Assembly (NCBI RefSeq): GCF_000024845.1 | Contig: NC_013501.1 | Coordinates: 2,832,874 to 2,896,873 of the forward strand | From: Rhodothermus marinus DSM 4252 | GTDB taxonomy: Bacteria; Bacteroidota; Rhodothermia; Rhodothermales; Rhodothermaceae | Direction of reading: 5' to 3' | DNA length: 64,000 nucleotides | In this document: positions 47,877 to 56,573 of the stretch, piece by piece | Layout: each line of letters starts with the position of its first letter | How positions within the stretch are numbered: position 1 is the stretch's first letter | The notes under the pieces: model-generated | Databases searched by the model: none | Told to the model about the DNA's origin: nothing | What the model saw: the letters and a program-made list of their open reading frames with translations, nothing else | Translations under genes and position numbers: made by a program

Positions 47877-50800
47877 TCAGAGTACCAGCCGCAGGCCGAA
47901 GTCCACGGTGGTTCCGTAGATCTCCCGATCGTTGGGCAGCCGCCAGCCCTGCACCCGGTTCAGCACAATGGTGCCCTCCTCGACGTTCGTCAGGTTGTTC
48001 ACATTGAGCAGGACGTACAGGTTGGGACGAATCTGCTGGCGAAGCGCCAGGTCCCAGCGTGTGAAGCTCTTGACCACCCGGTCGTCGCGGCCATTGGGCG
48101 AAAAGCGCGTGTTGAATTCGCCCTGGTGGAACATGGAAAGCCGCGCCGAAAAGCCCCGATAGTCGTAGCCGATCGCCACGTTGCTGAGGAAGTCCGGCTG
48201 GCGCTCCAGCTTGTGCTTGCGCTCAACAAAGTGATAGCGCAACTTGGGCACACAGATGCCCGGTAGAATCTCCTCGCAGTACTCTTCGGTTTGCGTGCCC
48301 GGGATGTAGGTCTCCGATCGGATGAACGACAGATTGTAGGTCAGCACCAGGTTGCGAAGCACCCCCGGCAGAAACAGAAAGTTGGCCTGATGCTCGATTT
48401 CCACGCCCCAGACCCGCGTCGGCTTCGAGGAATTGTACGGATAGGTCAGGGCGAACCCTTCGTTCTGGAAGGGACTGGTCACGTTGATCCCCAGCCTGTC
48501 GAACAGCGAGTCGGCCGAAGCCGCATCGAAAAACGCACCATTGATCTGGTGGTACATGTTTTTGATGTCCTTGTAGAAGGCCGACACCGAGAACAACCCG
48601 AAACGGCCGTCGTAAAGCGCCACGTTCACCTCGTAATTCCAGGCCTGCGCCGCCTTCAGATCCGGGTTGCCCACGAAGAGCGAGTTGCCGGGATAGAACG
48701 TGCCGGCCTTACGGGCCACGAAGCTGGGCAGGCGCTGGTTGTAGTTGGGGCGTGCCAGCGCTTTGTAGGCGGCCAGCCGCACCGTGAGAAAATCGGTGGG
48801 CCGCAGCGTCAGGTGAACGTTCGGCAGCCAGATGGTCTCCGAAAACGTGCTACTGGTGTCTCGATAGGCCCCCTTGGGTACCGGGAAGCCGGACAGATCA
48901 TCCGGCGTGTAGCGCGTGAGGTAGTCGTTGTTTTCGCGCTCGACGCGCACCCCGGCAATGAGCGAAACGCGCGGCCCGAAATGCAACGTGTTCATCACAT
49001 AGGCCGCCGAGACCCGCTCGGTCAGGTCATAGAAATAAGCGTCGGCTTCCAGATTGCGCTCGAACTCCGGGTTCGTCCCGGCCTGATCCGAAAAACCGTC
49101 TCGGTTCAGATCCCACCAGGTGCGGAGCAGATCCCGATCGATCATCGGATAGAGCCGGAAGCGGTCGAACAGGTCGCGGTCCTCCGGATTGGCCCCCAGA
49201 AAGTTCGTCACCAGCAGCCGGTCGCCCACCATCTGAAGCTGCTCGAAGGGGGTGCCTGTAAAGTCCTTGGGCACGACCTGCCCATCGGCCGTCCGGACGT
49301 AGCGCGGAAACGCTTCGTTGTAATAGGGCGCCAGCAGCTCACCGCGCTCCCGGAAGCGGGTCTTGCTCCGGAACTTCCCGCCCAGCTTGAACTGTCCGGC
49401 CACTCCCCCGCCCAGCGCGTAGTCCCGCGCCAGATCCAGGTACAGCGTGGTCTCCCCTTCGCGATTTTCCTCCTCCCGATAGAACGCCGTGTAGAAGTAG
49501 GCCCGTTCGAAGTTGTTCAACGCATGGGAAATAATGCTTTCCGGCGGGCCTTTCAGCTCTTCGGGCGGGATGCGACCCATGCCGGCGATCGGATTGCCCT
49601 GGGGATCGGTGGCCGAGGGCTCCGTAAAGCTGATATCGAAGTCGAACGGATCGTGCGATTGCGACCGGGCATAGGAAGCCCCCCAGTTAAGCTGCCATCC
49701 CTTCAGATACTGCTCGCCCCGCAGCGCACTGGTGAACGTGTAGATGTTCTGCTCGCGATCCCGGGCGCCATAGAACATCTCGGAGCCTTCGGTGGGATAG
49801 TTGCGATAGTAGTCGATGAAGCTGCGCTGGGTGGCGTTGAAGACGTTGTTGAAACGAATCGTCCCCCCATCCGGCGTATCCAGGTCCAGCAACAAACTGA
49901 CGCCCTGGCGCGTGCGGATTTCGTTGCGGAAGTTCAGCTCGATGTCGGAGATTTCGTAGTCCGTGCCGCCGGCCAGCCCCATATCGTAGGCGAGATCGTA
50001 GTACTCGCGACTCCGATCGCGCCGCTCCAGGCTGCCGATGAGCTGCACGCCCAGCCGCTTGCGCCAGAAGCGCTCTCCGTAGCGGGCGCTCAGATCGTAC
50101 TGCCCCCAGGTCTGGTTCAGCTGATTGTAAGCGCCCCGCACATCGAAGCGAACGAGCCGCTGCTCGGGCGCTTTCCTGGTGACCAGGTTGACGCTGCCGG
50201 CAATCGCGTCGGCGTCCTTGTCGGGGGTCAACGCCTTGTACAGCTCAATGCCGGCCAGCGAACTCTGCGAGATCGTGCTCAGATCGAGGCCCCGGGCGTC
50301 CGCGTCGGTCGCGGCCAACCGCACGCCGTCGACCGTAATCGTTGTGAAGCGATCGCTCAGCCCACGCAGTACGATCTTGTTGGCCTCGCCGCCGGAACGC
50401 TGCACGGCCACCCCGGGCAGCCGCCCAAGCGCTTCCGCCGCGTTGGCGTCCGGCAGTTCCTGAATTTTTTCCTCCGAGACCACGTTGACGATCGTGTTCG
50501 CGTTGAGCTGCTGGTTGATGGCGGCCACCTGGCCTTCGACCTGTCCGACAATCACGATCTCCTCTCCACCGATCGACTCGGGCACCAGGGCAATGTTCAG
50601 CACGATCGTCTCCCCGTCCTGAATGCGCAGGGGCAATTCGCGCGTCTGATAGCTCAGATAGGAAACGCGCAGCGTGTAGGTGCCGGGTGCAATGCCCGTG
50701 ATGCGATAGCGTCCTTCCAGATCGGTCGCACTCCCTTTGCCCGTGCCCACCAGATACACGTTGGCTCCCGGCAACGCCTCGCCGGTCAGCGAATCGGTCA

Positions 50801-50891
50801 CCACGCCATAGACCGTACCCTGCGCCAGTGCAGCCGGAACGGCCGTCAGCGCTCCCAGGGTCAGACTCAGTGCAAGCCACCAGTTTTTCAT
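47877..50891 (-). CDS. TonB-dependent outer-membrane receptor (pectin cluster)
   Basis: About 1004 residues from MKNWWLALSLTLGALTAVPA, chosen because AAGGACC lies immediately upstream; an ATG 15 bp earlier is possible. A carboxypeptidase-like domain (GEALPGANVYLVGTGKGSAT) and a plug (NAAEALGRLPGVAVQRSGGE; VDGVRLAATDADARG) are followed by a large barrel ending VDFGLRLVL. It imports pectin oligosaccharides across the outer membrane using TonB. No SusD lipoprotein gene is next to it. It is the first gene of the minus-strand cluster with the beta-helix protein, GH105, esterase fusion and esterase. Confidence 0.9.
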   Translation of the reverse strand: MKNWWLALSLTLGALTAVPAALAQGTVYGVVTDSLTGEALPGANVYLVGTGKGSATDLEGRYRITGIAPGTYTLRVSYLSYQTRELPLRIQDGETIVLNIALVPESIGGEEIVIVGQVEGQVAAINQQLNANTIVNVVSEEKIQELPDANAAEALGRLPGVAVQRSGGEANKIVLRGLSDRFTTITVDGVRLAATDADARGLDLSTISQSSLAGIELYKALTPDKDADAIAGSVNLVTRKAPEQRLVRFDVRGAYNQLNQTWGQYDLSARYGERFWRKRLGVQLIGSLERRDRSREYYDLAYDMGLAGGTDYEISDIELNFRNEIRTRQGVSLLLDLDTPDGGTIRFNNVFNATQRSFIDYYRNYPTEGSEMFYGARDREQNIYTFTSALRGEQYLKGWQLNWGASYARSQSHDPFDFDISFTEPSATDPQGNPIAGMGRIPPEELKGPPESIISHALNNFERAYFYTAFYREEENREGETTLYLDLARDYALGGGVAGQFKLGGKFRSKTRFRERGELLAPYYNEAFPRYVRTADGQVVPKDFTGTPFEQLQMVGDRLLVTNFLGANPEDRDLFDRFRLYPMIDRDLLRTWWDLNRDGFSDQAGTNPEFERNLEADAYFYDLTERVSAAYVMNTLHFGPRVSLIAGVRVERENNDYLTRYTPDDLSGFPVPKGAYRDTSSTFSETIWLPNVHLTLRPTDFLTVRLAAYKALARPNYNQRLPSFVARKAGTFYPGNSLFVGNPDLKAAQAWNYEVNVALYDGRFGLFSVSAFYKDIKNMYHQINGAFFDAASADSLFDRLGINVTSPFQNEGFALTYPYNSSKPTRVWGVEIEHQANFLFLPGVLRNLVLTYNLSFIRSETYIPGTQTEEYCEEILPGICVPKLRYHFVERKHKLERQPDFLSNVAIGYDYRGFSARLSMFHQGEFNTRFSPNGRDDRVVKSFTRWDLALRQQIRPNLYVLLNVNNLTNVEEGTIVLNRVQGWRLPNDREIYGTTVDFGLRLVL

Positions 50892-51377
50892 GGTCCTTCG
50901 ATACAAGCAGCGGCACCACGCCCTGGGTGGTACCGGTTTCTTTCAGAATAGTTAACGGTTACTTTATCGTTTGACCAAAGTAGGAGTACCCTTTCATTCC
51001 CGCAAGCCCTTTCTACATCCCTCCTTCAACTTAACACCAATTTCATAAATTGACTGAATGAATCATACGATTTCCGGGAAATCATAGTGCATGTAAGGAA
51101 GCACGGGCGCACACGGCGGTGCGCCCCTACCAGATCCTTAACGTTTTCCCTATCCCGTAGGGGCGGACCCCTGTGTCCGCCCGATCATACCCGCCGGATT
51201 ACGTTCGCCAAACGGGGTTGTGGCACCCTCATACACCGGTAAATCAGCGATCCCATATCAGCCGTGCCTGTGCGAAGGGCCGGTTGCAGACAGGAGGTGC
51301 TCGTCCTGCTTTCGCGATACGCCCGCACCTTTCGCCCCGCAAACCGGTATAACGTCAAAACCAATCCGCTGCTTGCC
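50892..51377. other. 486-bp intergenic region with promoters and one repeat copy
   Basis: Between the divergent TonB receptor and DUF7009-like genes. Apart from the structured repeat (51065-51204), the left 170 bp are AT-rich and should hold the receptor promoter; no box is clear enough to name. The right 170 bp are open in one frame continuous with the DUF7009-like gene, but this extension is not convincing. No RNA gene recognised. Confidence 0.6.
51065..51204 (+). repeat. Structured dispersed repeat, copy 1
   Basis: About 140 bp, repeated in reverse orientation at 61007-61145. The core of 106 bp (from about 51099) differs from the other copy at only five positions. It contains two hairpins, GGGCGCAC-N6-GTGCGCCC and GGCGGAC-N6-GTCCGCC, flanking a spacer whose ends CCCCTAC and GTAGGGG also pair, so the whole can fold as a cross. 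It has no coding capacity. It resembles REP/MITE-like non-coding elements of many thermophile genomes. Confidence 0.85.
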
Positions 51378-51737
51378 ATGAAGCTACGCCTGACCGAACG
51401 CGACGTGCGCCTTCGCCTGGAGGCCGAGGATCTGGAAACGCTGCGCCGGACGGGACGCGTCGAACTCGTCACGCCGTTCGACGCGCAGACGGCCTTCACC
51501 TGCACGCTCCGCATCGATGCGCAGACGGCCGTGCCGGTCGCGCACCTGGACGGCGCGCACCTGACCGTACGGCTTCCCATCGAGGAAGCCCGGCGCTGGC
51601 TCGACAGCGACCAGATCGGCATCGAAGCGCGCCAGGCGGCCGGTCCGAACCGAACGCTCAAGCTGCTGATCGAAAAGGACATCGGCTGTCAGCACAAACC
51701 GCAGGCCCGGCCGTCCGATGTCGCCGCCGAACGCTGA
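51378..51737 (+). CDS. DUF7009-like small protein upstream of mobA
   Basis: 119 residues from MKLRLTERDVRLRLEAEDLE. A compact beta-rich protein with RLRLEAEDLETLRRTGRVEL and RLPIEEARRWLDSDQIGIEA, ending with LLIEKDIGCQHKP and a conserved-looking Asp-Ile-Gly-Cys near the C-terminus. I associate it with DUF7009, a small family seen in Bacteroidetes-type genomes; function unknown. It overlaps mobA by 20 bp in the same direction, which suggests a link to molybdenum cofactor maturation, not proven. The longer frame beginning at 51264 is rejected because those residues look like repeat-flank translation. Confidence 0.7.
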   Translation: MKLRLTERDVRLRLEAEDLETLRRTGRVELVTPFDAQTAFTCTLRIDAQTAVPVAHLDGAHLTVRLPIEEARRWLDSDQIGIEARQAAGPNRTLKLLIEKDIGCQHKPQARPSDVAAER

Positions 51738-52350
51738 CCTGACCGCACTGCTGCTGGCCGGCGGGCGCAGCCGTCGCTTCGGCACGGACAAGGCCCGTGC
51801 CGTCGTGGACGGCACGCCCATGCTTCGACGCGTCTATGAAACGGCGCGTGCGCTCACGCCGCACGTACTGCTGAGCGTCCGGGCCGAGGGCGACTTCTAT
51901 TTTGATCTGGTGCCACCCGAGGTCCCCCGCTTGCTCGACCCCGTCCCGGACGCCGGTCCGCTGGCCGGACTGGTGGCGGGTCTCCGGGCGGCGCGAACGC
52001 CCTGGCTGCTGGCGCTGGCCTGTGACCTGCCCTTTCTGAACGAAGCAACGCTCCGCGGGCTGCTGGCCGCCTGTTCTCCCGACGTCGACGCCGTCGTGCC
52101 CGTCACGTCCGACGGCCGTCGCCAGCCGCTCTGCGCGCTCTACCGGGTGGAAACGGTGCGTCCGGTGGCCGAAGCCCGTCTTGCCGCCGGTGGCCACGCC
52201 CTTCAGGCCCTGCTCGACCGGCTTTCCGTCACGACACTGCCCGTCCCGGACGCACCGCTACGCAACATCAACACGCCCGACGACCTACTCCTCGGCCACG
52301 TCGGTCCGGAGCGGCACATCCCCGGCGGGCGGCCGTCTGCGCGTGACTAA
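51718..52350 (+). CDS. mobA: Molybdenum cofactor guanylyltransferase
   Basis: 210 residues with the nucleotide-binding signature LTALLLAGGRSRRFGTDKAR, the GPLAGLVAGL turn, the catalytic Asp in LLALACDLPFL and the C-terminal NINTPDDL of MobA. It transfers GMP from GTP to molybdopterin to give the guanine dinucleotide cofactor used by DMSO-reductase-type enzymes. The 3' end overlaps the convergent Clp1-like gene by 66 bp. No other molybdenum genes are in the window. Confidence 0.9.
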   Translation: MSPPNADLTALLLAGGRSRRFGTDKARAVVDGTPMLRRVYETARALTPHVLLSVRAEGDFYFDLVPPEVPRLLDPVPDAGPLAGLVAGLRAARTPWLLALACDLPFLNEATLRGLLAACSPDVDAVVPVTSDGRRQPLCALYRVETVRPVAEARLAAGGHALQALLDRLSVTTLPVPDAPLRNINTPDDLLLGHVGPERHIPGGRPSARD

Positions 52351-53217
52351 CCCGACCTCGGCCGGATCCAGCCGAAAACGCCCGAACTGGATCGTAGCGA
52401 TCTCACGGGCCCGGAACGGCGGGGCCCAGAAGTAGAGCCACGCCAGCTCGGCGTCGCAGCGGGCCACGATACCCAGCACGCGGGCAAAGCCGTGCCGGTC
52501 GCAGAGGGCCACCAGACGATGCCGGACCGCCTCGGGATTGTCCAGTGCCGGTACCATGCCATGCAGTCCCCGCGCCTGCACCGACAGCCGCCGCAAGCGC
52601 GCTCCGGCAAAGTAACGCCGGAATCGCTCGCGCCGGTAGTCGCTGCGCACCCATCGGTCGCGCTCCTGCACGGCCTCGGCCACCGGTAGCCGCACGATGC
52701 GCGGACGTCGACCCCGCCGAAAGCACCGCAACACCGGTTCCAGCTCGTCTTCCCGCTGCAGCGCCACCACGTAGTCGGGCCGAATCACATCGAGCATCTG
52801 AAAGAAAAGTTCGCGGCCCGCGTCGTTGGCCATGTGGCCCGGCAGATCGATCACCAGCCGCTGCGCCCGGTGCCAGCGGGCGGCTTCGACCAGGCGCACC
52901 AGGCCGCTGAGCATCTGCAGCAGATGGCCCTCGGGCGAGATGTGTCCGACAAACCGAAGCCGGAGCCAGCGATCGGGATCGATCGGCACGCGGCTCAACG
53001 CCAGCGTGGTCGGCGGCCCGACGAGCGACTGGCCGGGATCCGCGTCCAGAAAAAGCGTCCGGTAGTGTTCGTTCACCTGCGCGGCCAGCCAGCGGGCCAG
53101 CGTCGTTTTTCCGGCGTTGACCGGACCGGCCACCATCAGCGTACGCCACGGCGGCCCGTGCAGCAACCGCTCCCGCAGCGCCTCCCACTCGGCCGAAACC
53201 GCAACGTCAATGTCCAT
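52285..53217 (-). CDS. Clp1-type polynucleotide 5'-hydroxyl kinase (P-loop)
   Basis: 310 residues. Walker A GPVNAGKTTL at 31-40. The signature FLDADPGQSLVGPPTTLAL (about 56-74) and RFVGHISPEGHLLQ are the hallmarks of the Clp1/Grc3/Nol9 kinase family (DADxGQ … FVGxxSPxGH). A Walker B-like VIDLPGHM follows. Archaeal members phosphorylate the 5'-OH of RNA and DNA; eukaryotic Clp1 and Grc3 act in tRNA splicing and rRNA processing. It lies 5 bp behind the ABC-class ATPase gene on the same strand, so the two are surely co-transcribed. Function in bacteria is largely unexplored. The C-terminal third is less typical. Confidence 0.75.
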   Translation of the reverse strand: MDIDVAVSAEWEALRERLLHGPPWRTLMVAGPVNAGKTTLARWLAAQVNEHYRTLFLDADPGQSLVGPPTTLALSRVPIDPDRWLRLRFVGHISPEGHLLQMLSGLVRLVEAARWHRAQRLVIDLPGHMANDAGRELFFQMLDVIRPDYVVALQREDELEPVLRCFRRGRRPRIVRLPVAEAVQERDRWVRSDYRRERFRRYFAGARLRRLSVQARGLHGMVPALDNPEAVRHRLVALCDRHGFARVLGIVARCDAELAWLYFWAPPFRAREIATIQFGRFRLDPAEVGLVTRRRPPAGDVPLRTDVAEE

Positions 53218-53222
53218 GTCCT

Positions 53223-54971
53223 TCAGGTAGGCGGTTCGACGCGCACCCGGAGCGTCCGCAGACGGTTCAGCGCAGCGGCCAGCTCCTGCGCCCGGAAGCC
53301 GGCCAGATCCAGTAGCCCTCCGGGATCGAGCACGTCCAGGCCCTGCCGTTCGATGTCTGCCAACACGGCCGCAATGATTTCCGGAAGGGTACGACGACCG
53401 TCCATGTAGCGACGGCGGGCGTAGGCCAGCGCCTGACCGATGGCCCGCGTCTGCGCCACGTGCACCAGCTGCTCGACGGCTCGGAGGTCGATCACGGCCA
53501 TGCCGAGCTGGAGCATTTCACGTCCGCGCGCCCGCACGTAGGTCGCACGCTTCCCCTTCTGCGGCGACACGCTTGTCGGATCCGGCACGCGTCGCACCGG
53601 CGGCCCCTGGAAGGGATTGTCCGGCGCCGGCATCCGCTCGCTCGGAAGCTGCCGGGCGATTTCCCGGGCGGCTTCCGTCACGTCTTCCACCCGGTATTCG
53701 TGCAGTTTGATGACGGTATCGGCCACGTCGAAAAAGTCGCCGCTGGAGCCGACCACCAGGATCGTGCTGACACCGCGCGTTTCGTAAAGCTGGCGCACCC
53801 GGTCGATGAACGGCGTGATGGGCTCCTGCGCACCGGGCACCAGGCGTTGCATGCGCCGGTCGCGCACCATGAAGTTCGTGGCGGCCGTGTCTTCGTCGAT
53901 GAGCAGCAGCGACGTGCCCACCTCCAGCGCTTCCTGAATGGCGGCCGCCTGGCTGGTCGATCCACTGGCGTTCGCCGTCGAGAACGTGCGCGTGTCGATG
54001 CCTGAGGGCAGGTTGCGGATGAAGGGCGACAGGTCCACGCCGGCTACGCTACGGCCGTCTTCGGCGCGCACCTTGACCGCGTCGGGTACCGTCACGACGA
54101 ACTCCCGGCCGTCGCCGGGTTCATGGTTGTAGACGCCGCGCTCCAGCGCGCGCAGCAGCGTACTTTTGCCGTGATAACCACCACCCACGATGAGCGTCAC
54201 GCCGGCCGGAATGCCCATGCCGGTCAGACGGCGGCCGCTGGGCAGTACGACCTCGCGCCGCAGCGAAGGCGGAGACGCGAACGGCACCGCGCCGGTCTCC
54301 AGTGGCCGCTCATCGACGCCGGAGCGGCGGGGCAGGCAGGCGCCGTCGGCCACGAACGCCACCAGCCCCCAGGCGGGCAGCTGCGCCCGAAGCCAGGTGG
54401 CGTCTTCGTTGACTTCGGCGAAGGTACGGACCGTCTCCGGATCGTAGGCGGCAAACCGGAGGCTTTCGCGCACGATGCGCGGCACGTCCTCCAGGAGCAG
54501 CGCCCGGGCTTCGTCAGCGGCAATGCGGCGGCCGTGGGCGGGCAGGCCAACGGCGAAGCGGGCTTCGACGCCCTCGGCCGTCAGGCGTACGGCCGTGCGG
54601 GGGAGCACTTCCTGGCCGGGTCGGTCCATTTCGATCAGCCCGCTGTGGCCGCTACCACGCGGACGGCTGATGCGCCGGGCCTTTTCGGTGAACGTGCGGG
54701 CCAGCAGATGGGCCACCCCGACGGCCCGGGCCTCCGATCGACAGCTCCACTCCGGAAAGCCCGCGTGGCGCTGTGGAATCCAGACATGTACGCGGCTGGG
54801 CGTGGCGAACGGATCGCCCTGCACGTGCACCAGATGCAGCACGAAGTCGCCCAGATCGTAGGCGCCCTGCAGCGATTTGTACGCTTTGTAGCCCCGGCCG
54901 TCGAGGCGTGCCAGGCGCCGCCGAAGCTCTTCGGCCGTGCGCAGCGTTTCCGTCCCGATCCGTGCCGCCAT
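53223..54971 (-). CDS. ABC-class ATPase of the MRB1590 / PF09818 type
   Basis: 582 residues. An N-terminal domain (1-230) of unknown fold is followed by the ATPase: Walker A LIVGGGYHGKSTLLRALERG, then GVYNHEPGDGREFVV, a signature-like SGSTSQAAAIQEAL and Walker B SLLLIDEDTAATNFMVRD. A C-terminal helical region follows. This is the predicted ABC-class ATPase family whose trypanosome member MRB1590 belongs to the mitochondrial RNA-editing apparatus and binds nucleic acid. It has no membrane segments, so it is not a transporter. It forms a two-gene operon with the Clp1-like kinase. The gene starts just past the GlyRS terminator. Confidence 0.85.
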   Translation of the reverse strand: MAARIGTETLRTAEELRRRLARLDGRGYKAYKSLQGAYDLGDFVLHLVHVQGDPFATPSRVHVWIPQRHAGFPEWSCRSEARAVGVAHLLARTFTEKARRISRPRGSGHSGLIEMDRPGQEVLPRTAVRLTAEGVEARFAVGLPAHGRRIAADEARALLLEDVPRIVRESLRFAAYDPETVRTFAEVNEDATWLRAQLPAWGLVAFVADGACLPRRSGVDERPLETGAVPFASPPSLRREVVLPSGRRLTGMGIPAGVTLIVGGGYHGKSTLLRALERGVYNHEPGDGREFVVTVPDAVKVRAEDGRSVAGVDLSPFIRNLPSGIDTRTFSTANASGSTSQAAAIQEALEVGTSLLLIDEDTAATNFMVRDRRMQRLVPGAQEPITPFIDRVRQLYETRGVSTILVVGSSGDFFDVADTVIKLHEYRVEDVTEAAREIARQLPSERMPAPDNPFQGPPVRRVPDPTSVSPQKGKRATYVRARGREMLQLGMAVIDLRAVEQLVHVAQTRAIGQALAYARRRYMDGRRTLPEIIAAVLADIERQGLDVLDPGGLLDLAGFRAQELAAALNRLRTLRVRVEPPT

Positions 54972-55005
54972 GGCACTGCTGCTATTTTTCGCTCCCGAAC
55001 GCCCA

Positions 55006-55048
55006 TAAAAAACCGGCCCCGCCGCAACGTTCCTCGCAGCGGGGCCGG
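55006..55048 (-). terminator. Rho-independent terminator after glycyl-tRNA synthetase gene
   Basis: On the minus strand a perfect 10-bp stem CCGGCCCCGC/GCGGGGCCGG is followed by a run of T residues (complement of 55006-55012). It lies 28 bp after the synthetase stop and ahead of the ABC-class ATPase gene, separating the two transcripts. Confidence 0.9.
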
Positions 55049-55075
55049 GATTGGAAATCAGCTATTCAGTGCTTC

Positions 55076-56521
55076 CTATTGCGCCCCCACCGGCTTCCAC
55101 TGACGCAGGCGGTCTTTGATGTAGGCGAGGACCTGGGTTTCGTGGACGCGTTCCTGTTGCATCGTGTCGCGGTCGCGCACGGTCACGGTGCCGTCTTCGA
55201 GCGTCTGGCTGTCGATCGTCACGCAGAAGGGCGTGCCCACTTCGTCCATACGTCGGTAGCGCCGGCCGATGGCGCCTTTTTCATCGTAGAACGTGTTCAG
55301 GAACGGCCGCAGGTCGCGCGCCAGCGCCTGCGCCCGCTCGGGCATGCCGTCTTTGCGCACCAGCGGCAAGACGGCCACCTTGATGGGCGCCAGGCGCGGA
55401 TGTAGCCGGAGTACCACGCGCGTTTCGCCTTCCACTTCCTCTTCGTCGTAGGCCTCGCAGAGCAGCATCAGGATCGTGCGGTCCAGTCCGGCCGAAGTTT
55501 CCACCACGTACGGGATGTAGCGCTCCTGCGTCTGCGGGTCGAAGTACTCCATTTTCTTGCCGGAAAACTCCTGATGCCGCCGCAGGTCGTAGTCCGTGCG
55601 CGAGTGGATGCCCTCGACCTCCTGCCAGCCCATCGGAAACAGGTACTGAATATCGACGGCCGCGTCGGCGTAGTGCGCCAGCTTCTCGTGCACGTGGAAG
55701 CGCAGGTGATCCGGCCGGATGCCGTTTTCGATGTGCCACTGCAGCCGCTTCTCCTTCCAGGCCTCGAACGCCTCCATCTGCGTGCCCGGCTTCACGAAGT
55801 ACTGCATCTCCATCTGCTCGAACTCGCGCATTCGGAAGATGAACTGCCGGGCCACGATTTCATTGCGAAACGCCTTGCCGATCTGCGCAATGCCGAAGGG
55901 AATCTGGAGCCGCGACGAGTCCTTCACGTTGTGAAAGTTCACAAAAATACCCTGGGCGGTCTCCGGGCGCAGGTACACCTTCGTTTCTTCGGAGGCCACC
56001 GGGCCCACGTGCGTGACGAACATCAGGTTGAACTGCCGCACCTCGGTCCAGTCGAACGCCCCCGAGTCGGGCGACGGAATGCGCTCGTCCATGATGATCT
56101 GGTAGAGCGCTTTCGGCATGTCCTCGGCGTTGAGCGCTTCGATGAGCCGCCGGTGCAGCGCCTCGGCCCGCTCCGTTTCGCCCTTCGCCCGAAGTTTTTC
56201 GATGTAATCTTCGATGAGCTGATCGGCCCGGTAGCGACGCTTCGACTGGCGGTCGTCGATGAGCGGATCGTTGAAGGCGTCCACATGACCCGAGGCCTTC
56301 CACACCATGGGGTGCATCAGGATCGCTGCGTCGAGGCCGACGATGTTCTCGTGCTCGTAGACCATGGCCTCCCACCAGCGCTGCTGCACGTTGCGCTTGA
56401 GCTCGACGCCCAGTGGGCCGTAATCGTACACGGCCGCCAGCCCTCCGTAGATTTCCGAAGACGGAAAGATGAACCCACGCCGCTTGCAGAGCGAAACGAT
56501 CTTTTCGAGCCGATCCTGCAT
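55076..56521 (-). CDS. glyQS: Glycyl-tRNA synthetase, dimeric class II
   Basis: 481 residues from MQDRLEKIVSLCKRRGFIFP. Class II motifs: FIFPSSEIYGGLAAVYDYGP (motif 1 region), RPETAQGIFVNF (glycine site), FRNEIVARQFIFRMREFEQM (motif 2) and ETSAGLDRTILMLLCEAYDE (motif 3). The C-terminal anticodon-binding domain follows (LAPIKVAVLPLVRKDGMPER). It is the alpha2 type, not the bacterial alpha2beta2 form. Frames upstream of 56521 are not similar to the family and are excluded. It is transcribed alone and ended by the terminator at 55006. Confidence 0.96.
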   Translation of the reverse strand: MQDRLEKIVSLCKRRGFIFPSSEIYGGLAAVYDYGPLGVELKRNVQQRWWEAMVYEHENIVGLDAAILMHPMVWKASGHVDAFNDPLIDDRQSKRRYRADQLIEDYIEKLRAKGETERAEALHRRLIEALNAEDMPKALYQIIMDERIPSPDSGAFDWTEVRQFNLMFVTHVGPVASEETKVYLRPETAQGIFVNFHNVKDSSRLQIPFGIAQIGKAFRNEIVARQFIFRMREFEQMEMQYFVKPGTQMEAFEAWKEKRLQWHIENGIRPDHLRFHVHEKLAHYADAAVDIQYLFPMGWQEVEGIHSRTDYDLRRHQEFSGKKMEYFDPQTQERYIPYVVETSAGLDRTILMLLCEAYDEEEVEGETRVVLRLHPRLAPIKVAVLPLVRKDGMPERAQALARDLRPFLNTFYDEKGAIGRRYRRMDEVGTPFCVTIDSQTLEDGTVTVRDRDTMQQERVHETQVLAYIKDRLRQWKPVGAQ

Positions 56522-56573
56522 GGTGGTTGCTGGCCTATTTTTGACGAAAGAAGGAGCGTTCAAAAGTAGCCCG

